A DNA stretch of 36,195 bases from Verrucomicrobiota bacterium (lineage in GTDB: Bacteria; Verrucomicrobiota; Verrucomicrobiia; Chthoniobacterales; UBA10450): contig QHNQ01000015.1 in assembly GCA_003218135.1 (NCBI GenBank), forward strand, positions 1-36,195, given 5' to 3'. A model generated the notes under the pieces. The model was given only the letters and a program-made list of their open reading frames with translations, was not told the origin of the DNA and did no database searches. Below are positions 23,135-32,208 of the stretch, piece after piece (position 1 is the first letter of the stretch; each line of letters opens with the position of its first letter). The translations under genes and the position numbers were made by a program.

Positions 23135-24252
23135 CTCGCTACCCGATGAACAATTCGCTTGTTCCTTAAAATTTCCCTCGCCTCGCTGAAGTAATCGCGA
23201 ATACCTCCCTGGGTGCGGATCCAATCGATGTAGCGCGCGATGCCTTCGCTTAGGTCGACGTTCGGTCGGTAACCGGCGGTTCGGGCGACTGTGGTGTCGC
23301 TGGTAAGATGGCGCATCTCGCCGGGACGAAACTCGCCGTTGATCTCGGGAGCGATTTTGATCTTCAGGATAGAGGAAAGTTGTTCGGCAATTTCGCGGAT
23401 CGGTATGCCAATTCCGCTGCCGATATTCACGGCTAATCCATCGAGTTTATCTGTTTCGGCAGCGAGTAAATTTGCGCGCGCGATGTCCTCGACGAACGAA
23501 AAGTCGCGCGTTTGCTCGCCGTCTTCATAAAGCACCGGCGGCAACTTGTTCAGCAACCGAGTGCAAAAAATCGCGATCACTCCGGTGTATGGATTGAAAA
23601 TAGATTGCCGCGGTCCGTAGGTGCACGCGTAGCGCAGCGCAACCGTGGGGATGCCGACCTGTTTTCCCCAGAGCAGCACGAGGCGCTCCTGATCGACTTT
23701 CGTCAAGCCATAAACAGTTTCGCCGCCAACCGGCGCGTTCTCGGGAGTCGGAACACTTTTAGTAATCGCGCCGCAAAACGGGCAATGCACTTGCCAATCA
23801 CCGCGCCGCAATTGTTCGATCGGACGCACGCTTGGAAACACCAAATCATGTTTCGGGCAATCGCCGGCGCCTTCGCTGTAAACGGCTTGCGAGCTTGCAA
23901 CAATGATTTTTTCAATTGAGAGATTTTTCTCGCGAATGACCTCGAGCATCTGTGCTGTGCCTAGCGAATTGACGTGAACGAATTTTGTGATCTCCGGCAT
24001 GTAACCGCCGTACGCGGCTTGGTGAAATATCATGTCGACGTTGTCGAGCGCAGCCGTGATTATGCCGTGATCGCGCAAATCGCCTTCCATGAATTCCGCG
24101 TTTTCATTGATCCACGCTGGCCTTCCGCGGCGATGCGTTTGCAGCTCAAGATTATCGAGCGCACGTACTCGCCAGCCTTCGTGCACGAGAAGATCGACAA
24201 CGTGCGAGCCGATCAGGCCTGCGCCACCAGTGACTAGGGCGCGTTTTGCCAT
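23131..24252 (-). CDS. NAD-dependent NDP-sugar epimerase with metal-ribbon-like insert
   Basis: A 373-residue extended short-chain dehydrogenase. The cofactor motif is GGAGLIG (9-15), and the catalytic set is S120/S121, Y181 and K185 (VYGLTKVDQE). Between the Ser strand and the Tyr is an insert with C132-P-K-H135 and C157-P-F-C160, spacing that suggests a zinc ribbon. From family knowledge, dTDP-L-rhamnose 4-epimerases and related enzymes have a comparable CP.CG insert, so a nucleotide-deoxysugar substrate is plausible. The substrate cannot be fixed from sequence alone. TYGPRQSIFNPYTGVIAIF and EDGEQTRDFSFVEDIARANL are standard. It is 58 bp downstream of the DUF2064 gene and overlaps the CBS transporter gene by 4 bp. 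Confidence 0.86.
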   Translation of the reverse strand: MAKRALVTGGAGLIGSHVVDLLVHEGWRVRALDNLELQTHRRGRPAWINENAEFMEGDLRDHGIITAALDNVDMIFHQAAYGGYMPEITKFVHVNSLGTAQMLEVIREKNLSIEKIIVASSQAVYSEGAGDCPKHDLVFPSVRPIEQLRRGDWQVHCPFCGAITKSVPTPENAPVGGETVYGLTKVDQERLVLLWGKQVGIPTVALRYACTYGPRQSIFNPYTGVIAIFCTRLLNKLPPVLYEDGEQTRDFSFVEDIARANLLAAETDKLDGLAVNIGSGIGIPIREIAEQLSSILKIKIAPEINGEFRPGEMRHLTSDTTVARTAGYRPNVDLSEGIARYIDWIRTQGGIRDYFSEAREILRNKRIVHRVAR

Positions 24253-24310
24253 GCATTGTTTTAACGGCAGTCTCGAACGGCCGCAAATTCAGTACGACAT
24301 CCAGACACCG

Positions 24311-25111
24311 CTACAGTTTTCTTTGTGCCGTCAGCTTCCGCAAAAATTCTCGGGTCTTCGGCGCGATATGCGCCGGCGCATCTCTGCCCAGCAGTTCTCC
24401 GCGCAAGCGGCGTAAACTTGCCTCATCATCAACATCATATCCCCCCGGCAACAGTTTGACTTCGAGGCCCAGTTCGCGCGCACGTTGTTTGGTCTGAGCA
24501 AGCACCCGTTCGGTGCTCCAATCAATCCGCTCAAAGATTTCCTGATGCGGCTTCTTAATCCCAATCAGGTAATAGCCGCCATCATCGCACGGACCTAAAA
24601 CGATGCGATCTCCGGGGCGCCGTAGAAGTTTAACGGCTTGCGCGAAATTCTCGGCTGGGACAGTCGGGCTGTCGGAATCAATCAGACAGACCGATTCAAA
24701 GCCACACCTGAAGAGGTCCACCGTGGCGAAGTAAAGGCGTTCGCCAAAGTTTTCTCCGCGTTGTGGCAGCAAAGCGAAGTCTGGTGATAAGATTTTGTTA
24801 TAATCCAACTCAGCACCGATCGGCGTGTAAACGGCAATTCCGAGTGCGCTTATGGTCGCTTCGCCATGCGAACGGTGTAGCTGACGGCTACAAACATTCG
24901 AAATCGAAGCCGCTGTATCGGCCAAGAAACATTTGTTCAATGTCGCCGCTTCATTCGCTGTCAGCGGCGGGACAAGACGTGTCTTCACCTGTCCTGGCTG
25001 TGGCGCTTTGGTCATTACAGCTAAAGCGGAAAGCCCACGTGTGTTTGGGCTCGAAAATTTTGGATCGAGAACGGAGAACCGATTTATGCTTTGGTTCAAA
25101 AGGTTTTTCAC
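24311..25111 (-). CDS. DUF2064 (TIGR04282-type) glycosyltransferase-like protein
   Basis: A 266-residue nucleotidyltransferase-fold protein. AVMTKAPQPGQVKTRLVPPL at about residue 32 is the family signature; VCLIDSDSPTVPAENF carries the metal-binding Asp region, and GPCDDGGYYLIGIKKPH and LLPGGYDVDDEASLRRL close the domain. Members are annotated as glycosyltransferases, one branch near arsenosugar genes; biochemistry is sparse. The first 28 residues (before GLSALAVMTK) are not typical, so the true start may be later, although no closer ATG is obvious and 25111 is retained. It is the first gene of the sugar operon. The 225 bp upstream, facing the cyclase gene, contains a direct repeat AAGGCAGAGT at 25260 and 25321 and no coding sequence. 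Confidence 0.83.
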   Translation of the reverse strand: MKNLLNQSINRFSVLDPKFSSPNTRGLSALAVMTKAPQPGQVKTRLVPPLTANEAATLNKCFLADTAASISNVCSRQLHRSHGEATISALGIAVYTPIGAELDYNKILSPDFALLPQRGENFGERLYFATVDLFRCGFESVCLIDSDSPTVPAENFAQAVKLLRRPGDRIVLGPCDDGGYYLIGIKKPHQEIFERIDWSTERVLAQTKQRARELGLEVKLLPGGYDVDDEASLRRLRGELLGRDAPAHIAPKTREFLRKLTAQRKL

Positions 25112-25336
25112 AGCCCACCATGATTATTTAGGTTTCCATTTCGAGAATTTCATCTTCTTCTTCACGTGAATAACCAGCTGGCTTATTCTCGCAAATGCTG
25201 GAGACCAGACAGCTGTTGATAACATCTGCGGATCGCACCGACAAATGCGCGTTTTCAAAAAGGCAGAGTAGTTATTCGATGTTATTCAAACTTGTTGGCC
25301 AATTGCTCAGACATACTTTAACAAGGCAGAGTGCGA

Positions 25337-26167
25337 ATGACTAAGCTTTTGGAGTGTACACGCGTCTTGACGTGTCTTTTCCTCTTGCTGACTTCAGTAA
25401 TCTGCCTCGCAGATGATACGTCGCTTTGGAAAATCCAGAAAACGCTCGCCGGAAAAAAATATATCGATTTGACCCATGAATTCGCGCCGGGAATTCCGCG
25501 TTGGTCTGGTTTCCCCGATGAAACGCGAAAGACGATCTACTGGTATGACAAGCGTCCCGACACAATGGGCACCGGATTTTTCTCGGAGCTGTTCACGCAT
25601 GTAGGTCAATGGGGAACACACGTTGATCCGCCGGCGCACTTCGTGAAAGGACTGCGGACTGTTGATCAGATCGACCCAAAAGAAATGATCCTGCCGCTCG
25701 TCGTGATCGATGTGCACGGTGAGGCAGCCGCCAATCCCGATTACACGTTACCGCTCGAGCGTGTGAAAAAGCGGGAAAAAGATCACGGCCAGATCCCAGG
25801 TGGAGCGGTTGTGGCGATGCGGACGGATTGGTCGAAACGCTGGCCCGATGGCATCAAAATGGAAAACAAGGATGCGAATGGGGTGGCGCATTATCCAGGA
25901 TGGAGCATCCCCGCGTTGAAATACCTTTACGAGGAGCGCAAAATCACTGCTTCAGGCCACGAAACGACAGACACCGATCCGGGCATCGCCACGAGTAAAG
26001 ACGATTACTCGCTCGAAACATATATCTTGAGCACGAATCATTATCAGATCGAGTTGCTGACGAATTTGGATCAGATTCCTGAGGCCGGCGCTATCGCCAT
26101 AGTCAGTTTCCCAAAGCCAAAGAATGGCTCGGGCTTTCCAGCGCGCGTATTTGCAATTGTGCCGTGA
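25337..26167 (+). CDS. Cyclase-family (kynurenine formamidase-like) hydrolase, exported
   Basis: A 276-residue metal-dependent hydrolase of the cyclase family. A signal peptide covers about residues 1-25 (TRVLTCLFLLLTSVICLAD). The family metal motif is H95-V-D97-P-P-A-H101 in WGTHVDPPAHF, with H88 nearby (LFTHVGQ) and a later ASGHETTDTDPG. KYIDLTHEFAPGIPRWSGFP is the canonical first strand. Characterised relatives cleave N-formylkynurenine; the exported location and surroundings do not support tryptophan breakdown here, so the substrate is open. A GTG two codons upstream could also serve; ATG 25337 is preceded by AGGCAGAG, a fair ribosome binding site. Confidence 0.87.
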   Translation: MTKLLECTRVLTCLFLLLTSVICLADDTSLWKIQKTLAGKKYIDLTHEFAPGIPRWSGFPDETRKTIYWYDKRPDTMGTGFFSELFTHVGQWGTHVDPPAHFVKGLRTVDQIDPKEMILPLVVIDVHGEAAANPDYTLPLERVKKREKDHGQIPGGAVVAMRTDWSKRWPDGIKMENKDANGVAHYPGWSIPALKYLYEERKITASGHETTDTDPGIATSKDDYSLETYILSTNHYQIELLTNLDQIPEAGAIAIVSFPKPKNGSGFPARVFAIVP

Positions 26168-26223
26168 GTCGGTTCGGGTGAGTTGACCGAAAGTCGCGGC
26201 AGGAACGAAGATAGACGCGAGTC

Positions 26224-27147
26224 ATGCACATCACCGACATTATGCGGGCGAATTCGCCGACGTTCTCGTTCGAGTTCTTCCCTCCAAAAACGCCGGAAGC
26301 GGCAGAGACCCTTTACCAGACGATTCGCGACCTCGAATCGTACATGCCGCATTTCGTCAGCGTGACTTATGGTGCCGGCGGATCAACGCGTGATTTAACT
26401 CACCACCTTGTCGAGCGCATTCAACACACAACAAAGCTGGACCCGATCCCTCACCTGACCTGTGTCTGTCACAACGAAGAGGAGATTCAACCGATTCTTC
26501 TCCGATATGCGAAGTCGGCCATTGGAAACATTCTCGCGCTTGGCGGCGACAGGCCGGCCGGGATTGCTTACGATAAATCGCGCGAGTCGTTTCAACACGC
26601 GATCGATTTGGTCAAATTCATTCGCAGATTCAACGAATCCGGAGCGCATCCAGAGCGCCGCGGTTTCGGAATCGGGGTGGCCGGTTTCCCCGAAGGGCAT
26701 CCCGCCACGCCCAATCGATTGGTCGAAATGGATTATTTCAAAGCGAAAGTGGACGCTGGCGCCGACTACGTCGTAACACAGCTATTTTTTGATAATCGCG
26801 ACTTCCTCGATTTCCGCGAGCGCTGTGCACTCAGGCAGATTCACGTCCCGATTATTGCTGGAATCATGCCGATTACCTCGATTACCGGATGCAAACGCAT
26901 GGCCGAGCTGGCGGGCGGCACGCGCTTCCCTGCTACGCTTCTCCGCGCTTTGCAGCATTGCCAAAACAATCCCGAGATGGTCAGGCGCGTCGGCATTCAG
27001 TACGCGTTGGAACAATGCCACGATCTTCTGGATAACGACGTTGCGGGTATTCACTTTTATACACTTAACCGCTCGGACGCTACGCGGATAATTTTTGACA
27101 GCCTCGGTATTCCGCGTCATCCGAACACACCGGTTTCGACCGTCTAA
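26224..27147 (+). CDS. metF: 5,10-methylenetetrahydrofolate reductase
   Basis: A 307-residue flavoprotein that reduces methylene-THF to methyl-THF, the methyl donor for methionine synthesis. The barrel begins TFSFEFFPPKTPEAAETLY, with the catalytic Glu in FEFFPP, then FVSVTYGAGGSTRDLT, ILALGGDRPAG (FAD contact) and DYVVTQLFFDNRDFLDF. VPIIAGIMPITSITG and the late GIHFYTLNRSDATR are standard. Length is normal for the bacterial enzyme. ATG 26224 is 4 bases after the GCGAGTC context, with only a weak GA-rich leader. The upstream cyclase gene ends 56 bp earlier; the two could share a transcript. Confident assignment. Confidence 0.95.
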   Translation: MHITDIMRANSPTFSFEFFPPKTPEAAETLYQTIRDLESYMPHFVSVTYGAGGSTRDLTHHLVERIQHTTKLDPIPHLTCVCHNEEEIQPILLRYAKSAIGNILALGGDRPAGIAYDKSRESFQHAIDLVKFIRRFNESGAHPERRGFGIGVAGFPEGHPATPNRLVEMDYFKAKVDAGADYVVTQLFFDNRDFLDFRERCALRQIHVPIIAGIMPITSITGCKRMAELAGGTRFPATLLRALQHCQNNPEMVRRVGIQYALEQCHDLLDNDVAGIHFYTLNRSDATRIIFDSLGIPRHPNTPVSTV

Positions 27148-27249
27148 TTCAGCAATACAATCCTGGACAGATTCAGGTGCGTGCACCATTGCTCATTTTT
27201 TGCCGTGACGAAATTTGCGCGAAGGCGATGCCGCGCGCAAAATTTTGAA

Positions 27250-28002
27250 ATGCCAAAGGTTCCCCGCTCACTTTACTGGCAGGCTGCAGCACTGCTGCTG
27301 GTAATTGCTTTGGTCTGGGCGCTTTCGCGCTTTTTCCCAGTGGTCGACTTTATCGCCGTGCTCCAACAGCGTGTGATGAGTCTCGGTGCGTGGGCTGCGA
27401 TTTGCTACCCATTATTGTTTGCAGCTTGTAACATCCTCCTGCTCCCAGGCGGTATTCTCGCTGTCGGGAGTGGTTTTTTCTTCGGTTTATGGTGGGGATT
27501 TTTGATCGTGTTTGCAGGCAACATCGTCGGAACGGCAATTTCCTTTGCTCTAAGTCGGTCGATAGCCAGACGATGGTTTCAACAAAGACTCTCGAGTAAC
27601 CCAACGCTGCGCGCCTTGGGGCCTGCGGTTGAACGTGAGAGCTGGAAGATTATTCTTTTGAGTCAGTTGCACCCGCTTTTTCCTACGAGCCTGCTGAATT
27701 ATTTTTACGGCCTGACACGGATTCGATTTAGCTCCTACATGTTCTGGGCGTCGATCGGCAGGATACCGGGGTTGTTTTTGTATGTTTACGTTGGGACGCT
27801 CGGGCAGCTTGCAGTCCGGATCATGCGCGGTGAAAATTACCCGCGAACAATCGAGTACTGGATCTGGGGAGGTGTCTTCGTGACAACCATATTGCTGTTG
27901 ATCGTGCTGGTCCGGATAGCATATCGCGCTATTCAGACATCGCACGCCTCCACAATTCGACCGATCGAAGGAAAGACCACGCCCAGCATGGGGTTTCAAT
28001 GA
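27250..28002 (+). CDS. TVP38/TMEM64 (VTT-domain) membrane protein
   Basis: A 250-residue inner-membrane protein of the DedA/TVP38 superfamily. The VTT domain is readable: LLLPGGILAVGSGFFFGLWW, GNIVGTAISFALSRSIARRW, LLSQLHPLFPTSLLNYFYGL then TRIRFSSYMFWASIGRIPGL and FLYVYVGTLG. DedA-superfamily proteins are involved in flipping or distributing lipids such as undecaprenyl phosphate. This member's cargo is unknown. The open frame begins at 27181, but ATG 27250 is the best start because the hydrophobic N-terminus begins right after it. It lies between metF and mnmG on the same strand, with no evidence for coupling. Confidence 0.87.
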   Translation: MPKVPRSLYWQAAALLLVIALVWALSRFFPVVDFIAVLQQRVMSLGAWAAICYPLLFAACNILLLPGGILAVGSGFFFGLWWGFLIVFAGNIVGTAISFALSRSIARRWFQQRLSSNPTLRALGPAVERESWKIILLSQLHPLFPTSLLNYFYGLTRIRFSSYMFWASIGRIPGLFLYVYVGTLGQLAVRIMRGENYPRTIEYWIWGGVFVTTILLLIVLVRIAYRAIQTSHASTIRPIEGKTTPSMGFQ

Positions 28003-28034
28003 GTTAACTTACTGATACTCACATACTTACGTAA

Positions 28035-29918
28035 ATGACTCTTAAGCTTCCAACAGAGTACGATGTCTTGGTAGTCGGGAGTGGACACGCCGGAATTGAG
28101 GCGGCCTTGGCTGCAGCTAGAATGGGTTGCCGCACATTGATGCTGACTCAAAACCTGGACACAATCGGGCAGATGTCATGTAATCCGGCGATCGGAGGTC
28201 TAGGGAAAGGACATATTGTCCGGGAAATTGATGCAATGGGCGGTGCCATGGGCCTGAACGCCGATGCGACTGGGATCCAGTTTCGAATGCTGAACAGATC
28301 AAAAGGACCATCTGTGCGCGCTCCAAGAGTCCAATGCGACAAGAAAGCGTACCAGTTCCGGATGAAAGCTCTGTTAGAAAGCGCTGACAACCTCGATCTA
28401 AAGCAAGCGACTGTTTCCCAAGTGACTGTTGATGACCGACGAGCGGTTGGAGTTGAGACTGACCTCGGGTTGAGGATTGCAGCGAATGCAGTCGTAATCA
28501 CTTCCGGGACATTCTTGCGGGGTCTCCTGCACGTAGGAGAGAGCCGCAAACCAGGCGGCCGGATGGGCGACGCAAGCTCAAATTTGAGTGAGAACCTCCG
28601 ACAGCTTGGATTTCAAGTGGGGCGTTTCAAAACGGGCACTCCGTGCAGGCTGAATGCTCGCTCAATCGATTTCTCTCGTTGCGCGATTCAAATTGGCGAC
28701 GAACCTCCTCCGACGTTCACGTTCGACCCTGAAGAAGTTGCCAGCGGCCAGGGGAAGGAGATTTTTACCTTAAACTCGATTCGAGCGGGCAAGTTCCACG
28801 TGGAACAACTTCCCTGCTGGATAACGGCGACGACGACTGTAACGCACGACATTGTCCGGGCAAATCTTCACAGGTCTCCGCTTTATGCCGGGAGAATCAA
28901 AGGGACTGGGCCACGGTATTGCCCGTCGATAGAAGACAAAGTGGTGAAGTTTTCAACAAGAGATTCACATCAAATCTTTCTCGAACCTGAAGGGTGCCAC
29001 ACGTCTGAGTATTACGTGAACGGAATCTCTACCAGCCTCCCGTACGATGTTCAGCTCCAACTAGTTCAGAGCATTCCCGGGCTGGAGCAAGCCGAAATTA
29101 TGCGGCCAGGCTACGCCGTCGAGTACGACTATTTTCCTCCGACCCAGCTTTTTCCTACCTTGGAAACAAAGCTAATCTCCGGGCTGTATTTTGCCGGACA
29201 AGTGAACGGCACCTCTGGGTACGAAGAGGCGGCGGCTCAAGGTCTGATTGCCGGAGCGAACGCTGCTTTGAAGGTTCAAGCTCTTCCACCATTTATCCTG
29301 AATAGGAGGGAAGCCTATATCGGCGTTCTCATTGACGATCTCGTCACCAAAGGAACTGAAGAACCCTATCGGATGTTTACAAGCCGGGCCGAGGACCGAC
29401 TGTTTCTGAGGCACGACAACGCTGATCAGCGGTTGACCGGGCGTGCGTATACCATCCAGTTGATAAGCAAATCTCGTCATGCTCGTTTTCAGCAGAAAAT
29501 GCGCCTGTTGGAGCTAGCGCGATCCACAGCTGTTGAAACGAAGTTCCGAGGGATTCCAATCGCTCAATTATTTAAGCGGCCGAATTTTCGTATGCAGGAT
29601 CTACCTCCGGATATTTTTTCTTGTGTGCCAACTGCGATTTGGGAACTAGTGGCAACCGATTTCAAGTACGAGGGCTACGCGACTCGGCAACGCGAGCAGA
29701 ATCGAAAACTCGAGCGGAGAAGCGACCAACTCATCCCAAATGGACTGGACTATAACAACATCAGCGGTTTGCGCTCGGAGACGAGACAAAAGCTCGCGAA
29801 CTTGCGTCCAGGCTCCATTCGCCAGGCGGCACGCATAAGCGGTATCACGCCAGCGGATGTTGCTATTATATCTATTTGGCTGTCAAAGAACAACTTACAC
29901 CACGCGACTTCGCAGTAA
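28035..29918 (+). CDS. mnmG: tRNA uridine-5-carboxymethylaminomethyl modification enzyme MnmG
   Basis: The 627-residue FAD-dependent partner of MnmE, which together place the cmnm5 group on wobble uridine 34 of several tRNAs. Key parts are [19 protein letters not shown] (FAD binding), [20 protein letters not shown] (near residue 47), [53 protein letters not shown] and [20 protein letters not shown], and a helical tail. Length is typical. ATG 28035 starts just before [10 protein letters not shown], as usual. mnmE is not in the window. The next gene plsY follows at 29 bp, so co-transcription is possible. Confidence 0.97.
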   Translation: MTLKLPTEYDVLVVGSGHAGIEAALAAARMGCRTLMLTQNLDTIGQMSCNPAIGGLGKGHIVREIDAMGGAMGLNADATGIQFRMLNRSKGPSVRAPRVQCDKKAYQFRMKALLESADNLDLKQATVSQVTVDDRRAVGVETDLGLRIAANAVVITSGTFLRGLLHVGESRKPGGRMGDASSNLSENLRQLGFQVGRFKTGTPCRLNARSIDFSRCAIQIGDEPPPTFTFDPEEVASGQGKEIFTLNSIRAGKFHVEQLPCWITATTTVTHDIVRANLHRSPLYAGRIKGTGPRYCPSIEDKVVKFSTRDSHQIFLEPEGCHTSEYYVNGISTSLPYDVQLQLVQSIPGLEQAEIMRPGYAVEYDYFPPTQLFPTLETKLISGLYFAGQVNGTSGYEEAAAQGLIAGANAALKVQALPPFILNRREAYIGVLIDDLVTKGTEEPYRMFTSRAEDRLFLRHDNADQRLTGRAYTIQLISKSRHARFQQKMRLLELARSTAVETKFRGIPIAQLFKRPNFRMQDLPPDIFSCVPTAIWELVATDFKYEGYATRQREQNRKLERRSDQLIPNGLDYNNISGLRSETRQKLANLRPGSIRQAARISGITPADVAIISIWLSKNNLHHATSQ

Positions 29919-29946
29919 TGAAGCTACCGCTGACCAACCACGCTTG

Positions 29947-30573
29947 ATGCTCACATTGGTCTTTGTGCTAGTTGCAAGCTATCTACTGGGATCGATTCCT
30001 TTCGGGTATCTAGCCGGTCGAATTGCGGGAATCGACATTCGCCAGGCCGGCAGCGGCAACATTGGCGCGACAAACGTCGTGCGGGTTCTCGGAAAACGAT
30101 ATGGCTATCCCGTATTCCTCCTAGATTTCTTCAAGGGTCTGGGGGCCGTTGAGATCGCCATTGCGTTCGCTAGAGCCGCGCGACCGGAATGGGGTTCACC
30201 CGAGGTGTATGGAATTCTCGCGGCGTTTGCTAGTGTCATTGGGCATTCTTTTCCGCCATGGCTCAAGTTCCGGGGCGGAAAGGGCGTGGCGACCTCTGCG
30301 GGTGCGCTTTTCGGATTGATGCCTCTCGCGATGCTGATTGGTGTCGCTATTTGGATCGTAGTCTTTTGGCTAACGCGCTTTGTCTCGCTAGCGTCGCTGG
30401 TAACTGCAATCACGCTGCCGCTGGTGATTGCCATTCTGACTCGACTAAATGAAGGCCATGCGAAGGCGCTATTCTACTCAGCGCTTTGTATCGCGGCAGT
30501 TGTCGTGTGGCAGCATCGTTCAAATCTCTCCCGACTAATGCGCGGCAGGGAGCCACGTTTTAGCCGCAAGTGA
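29947..30573 (+). CDS. plsY: Glycerol-3-phosphate acyltransferase PlsY
   Basis: A 208-residue membrane enzyme that moves the acyl group from acyl phosphate to sn-glycerol-3-phosphate, the first step of phospholipid synthesis in the PlsX/PlsY pathway. Conserved motifs are all present: SIPFGYLAGRIAGIDIRQAG, SGNIGATNVVRVLGKRYG and GHSFPPWLKFRGGKGVAT. Five or so membrane helices. The frame opens at 29857 inside mnmG, but ATG 29947 begins the first helix and is the family start. The stop overlaps the gpsA start GTG (GTGA at 30570), tying production of the acceptor to its acylation. Confidence 0.95.
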   Translation: MLTLVFVLVASYLLGSIPFGYLAGRIAGIDIRQAGSGNIGATNVVRVLGKRYGYPVFLLDFFKGLGAVEIAIAFARAARPEWGSPEVYGILAAFASVIGHSFPPWLKFRGGKGVATSAGALFGLMPLAMLIGVAIWIVVFWLTRFVSLASLVTAITLPLVIAILTRLNEGHAKALFYSALCIAAVVVWQHRSNLSRLMRGREPRFSRK

Positions 30574-31571
30574 ATATAGAAAAGACAGCAATCGTAGGTG
30601 CCGGTGCTTGGGGAACCGCATTAGCTTGGCTGTGGGGCAAAAATGGGCGAGAAATTTCTCTTTGGGGTCACAACGGCGGTCGTGTCCTGCGCATGCAAGA
30701 GACGCGCGAAAACACCGACTATTTGCCAGGGATCAAATTACCCGAATCAGTACGCGTTACATCCGAGTTGCGCGATTGTGCGGGAGCAGACTTGATAGTT
30801 TTTGTTACGCCGTCAGCTGCACTGCGGGAGATCGCGACTCGTTTGCGAAAACTGATCAGTAATTCCGACGCAGTGTTACTGAGCTGCACTAAAGGTATCG
30901 AGCACGTGACTGGGAAGCGGATGAGCCAGATCTTAAGGGAAATTTTCCCGGAACATCTGGTCGCGGTCCTGTCAGGGCCCAACCTCGCTGTAGAAATCGC
31001 GCAAAACCTTCCCACCGCCACCGTGATTGGGTGTGATGATCTTGATCGTGCGACACAGCTGCAACGCCTGTTGGGGAGTTCGCGTTTTCGCATTTATACC
31101 ACTCAAGACGTCGTTTCTGTCGAACTGGGCGGTGCCTTAAAAAACATTTTCGCACTGGCGGCAGGAATCAGCGACGGCCTTGGGCTTGGAGATAATTCCA
31201 AGGCAGCATTGGTCACTCGATCACTCACCGAACTTGTTCGCCTCGGCGTTGCCATGGATGGGAATGCGAATGCCTTTTACGGACTGAGCGGGGCGGGCGA
31301 TCTGGTTTTAACCTGCTACAGTGAACGCAGTCGCAATCACACCGTCGGCAAACGGCTTGGGTGCGGCGAATCCCTGGCTCAGATCACGGCATCGATGAAA
31401 ACCGTGGCTGAAGGGATTCCCACTACACGAAGCGCATGGGAATGCGCACGGCGGTTGAATATCGTCACGCCGATTATCGATGAGGTATACGCGGTGTTGT
31501 ACGAGCAGAAAAAACCGACGGCTGCTCTGGAAGAGTTGCTCAGCCGCGAACAAAAAGCCGAACAACTTTAG
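30570..31571 (+). CDS. gpsA: Glycerol-3-phosphate dehydrogenase [NAD(P)+]
   Basis: A 333-residue soluble enzyme reducing dihydroxyacetone phosphate to sn-glycerol-3-phosphate. The Rossmann motif GAGAWGTALAW is at about residues 10-20; SGPNLAVEIAQNLPTATVIG and the catalytic Lys region LGGALKNIFALAAGISDGLG, followed by GDNSKAALVTRSL, complete the signature. GLSGAGDLVLTCYSERSRNH and VAEGIPTTRSAW are typical of the C-terminal domain. The GTG start (30570) overlaps the plsY stop by 4 bp. It makes the substrate of PlsY and the two genes form a natural unit. Convergent with purN, 40 bp apart. Confidence 0.96.
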   Translation: MNIEKTAIVGAGAWGTALAWLWGKNGREISLWGHNGGRVLRMQETRENTDYLPGIKLPESVRVTSELRDCAGADLIVFVTPSAALREIATRLRKLISNSDAVLLSCTKGIEHVTGKRMSQILREIFPEHLVAVLSGPNLAVEIAQNLPTATVIGCDDLDRATQLQRLLGSSRFRIYTTQDVVSVELGGALKNIFALAAGISDGLGLGDNSKAALVTRSLTELVRLGVAMDGNANAFYGLSGAGDLVLTCYSERSRNHTVGKRLGCGESLAQITASMKTVAEGIPTTRSAWECARRLNIVTPIIDEVYAVLYEQKKPTAALEELLSREQKAEQL

Positions 31572-31611
31572 CGCAGCAATTGATAACCTCGATTGCGCAC
31601 CGCGCCGGAAA

Positions 31612-32208
31612 TCACAGGCCTGGCCCCGCATACTTTTCACAAAATTCAGCGATTGCCGCAGGGTACAACTGGTGCTCGGCACCTTGAATCCGGGCATGCA
31701 GGCTTTCCGGGGTATCGTGAGGCAAGATCGGCACCTCGCGTTGGGCGATGATCTGCCCATGATCGATTTTTTCGTCGACAAAATGCACGGTGCAGCCCGT
31801 TGCAATTTCGCCGGCTGCCAGTGCTTGCTTCCAAGCTTCAAGTCCTGGAAATTTTGGCAGCAGTGCCGGATGGATGTTGATGATGCGCCGCGGAAACGCG
31901 TTGAGCATTGGCGCATGCAATACGCGCATGAAACCGGCGAGCACGACAAGATGAACACCGGCTTGTCGCAACATTTTCACCAGCGCTTCTTCTATTTCCG
32001 GCTCCAGGCGCGTGCGAAAACGACCGGGCGGCAGATACGCATTCGCAACGGAAAACTCTCGCGCGATATCGAGAATCGGCGCGTCCAGCACATCGGAGAT
32101 TATCACACGCGCATCCGCTGCAAGGTCGCCCGAGCGAATGCGCTCGAGAATCACCCGGCAGTTGCTTCCTTTTCCCGATCCCAGAATTCCAACTGGTAAC
32201 CGTTTCAC
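31612..32208 (-). CDS. purN: Phosphoribosylglycinamide formyltransferase
   Basis: A 198-residue folate-dependent transformylase of purine synthesis, converting GAR to FGAR. The opening VGILGSGKGSNCRVILERI matches the phosphate-binding strand, although Cys replaces the usual Phe after Asn. The catalytic residues are readable: INIHPALLPKFPG gives the Asn and His, and HFVDEKIDHGQIIAQ gives the Asp loop. QREVPILPHDTPESLHARIQ then GAEHQLYP closes the family. GTG 32206-32208 overlaps the rfaE2 stop (GTGA). Length is normal. Confidence 0.94.
   Translation of the reverse strand: MKRLPVGILGSGKGSNCRVILERIRSGDLAADARVIISDVLDAPILDIAREFSVANAYLPPGRFRTRLEPEIEEALVKMLRQAGVHLVVLAGFMRVLHAPMLNAFPRRIINIHPALLPKFPGLEAWKQALAAGEIATGCTVHFVDEKIDHGQIIAQREVPILPHDTPESLHARIQGAEHQLYPAAIAEFCEKYAGPGL

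Noticed and set aside
25257-25330. Direct repeat AAGGCAGAGT as an operator
   Set aside because: Two copies of a 10-mer 61 bp apart in 225 bp of AT-rich sequence is weak; the second copy doubles as the cyclase ribosome binding site.
28148-28549. Minus-strand frame inside mnmG
   Set aside because: It is an antisense shadow of a well-conserved gene; composition (Arg/Ser/Pro) is typical of a complement frame.
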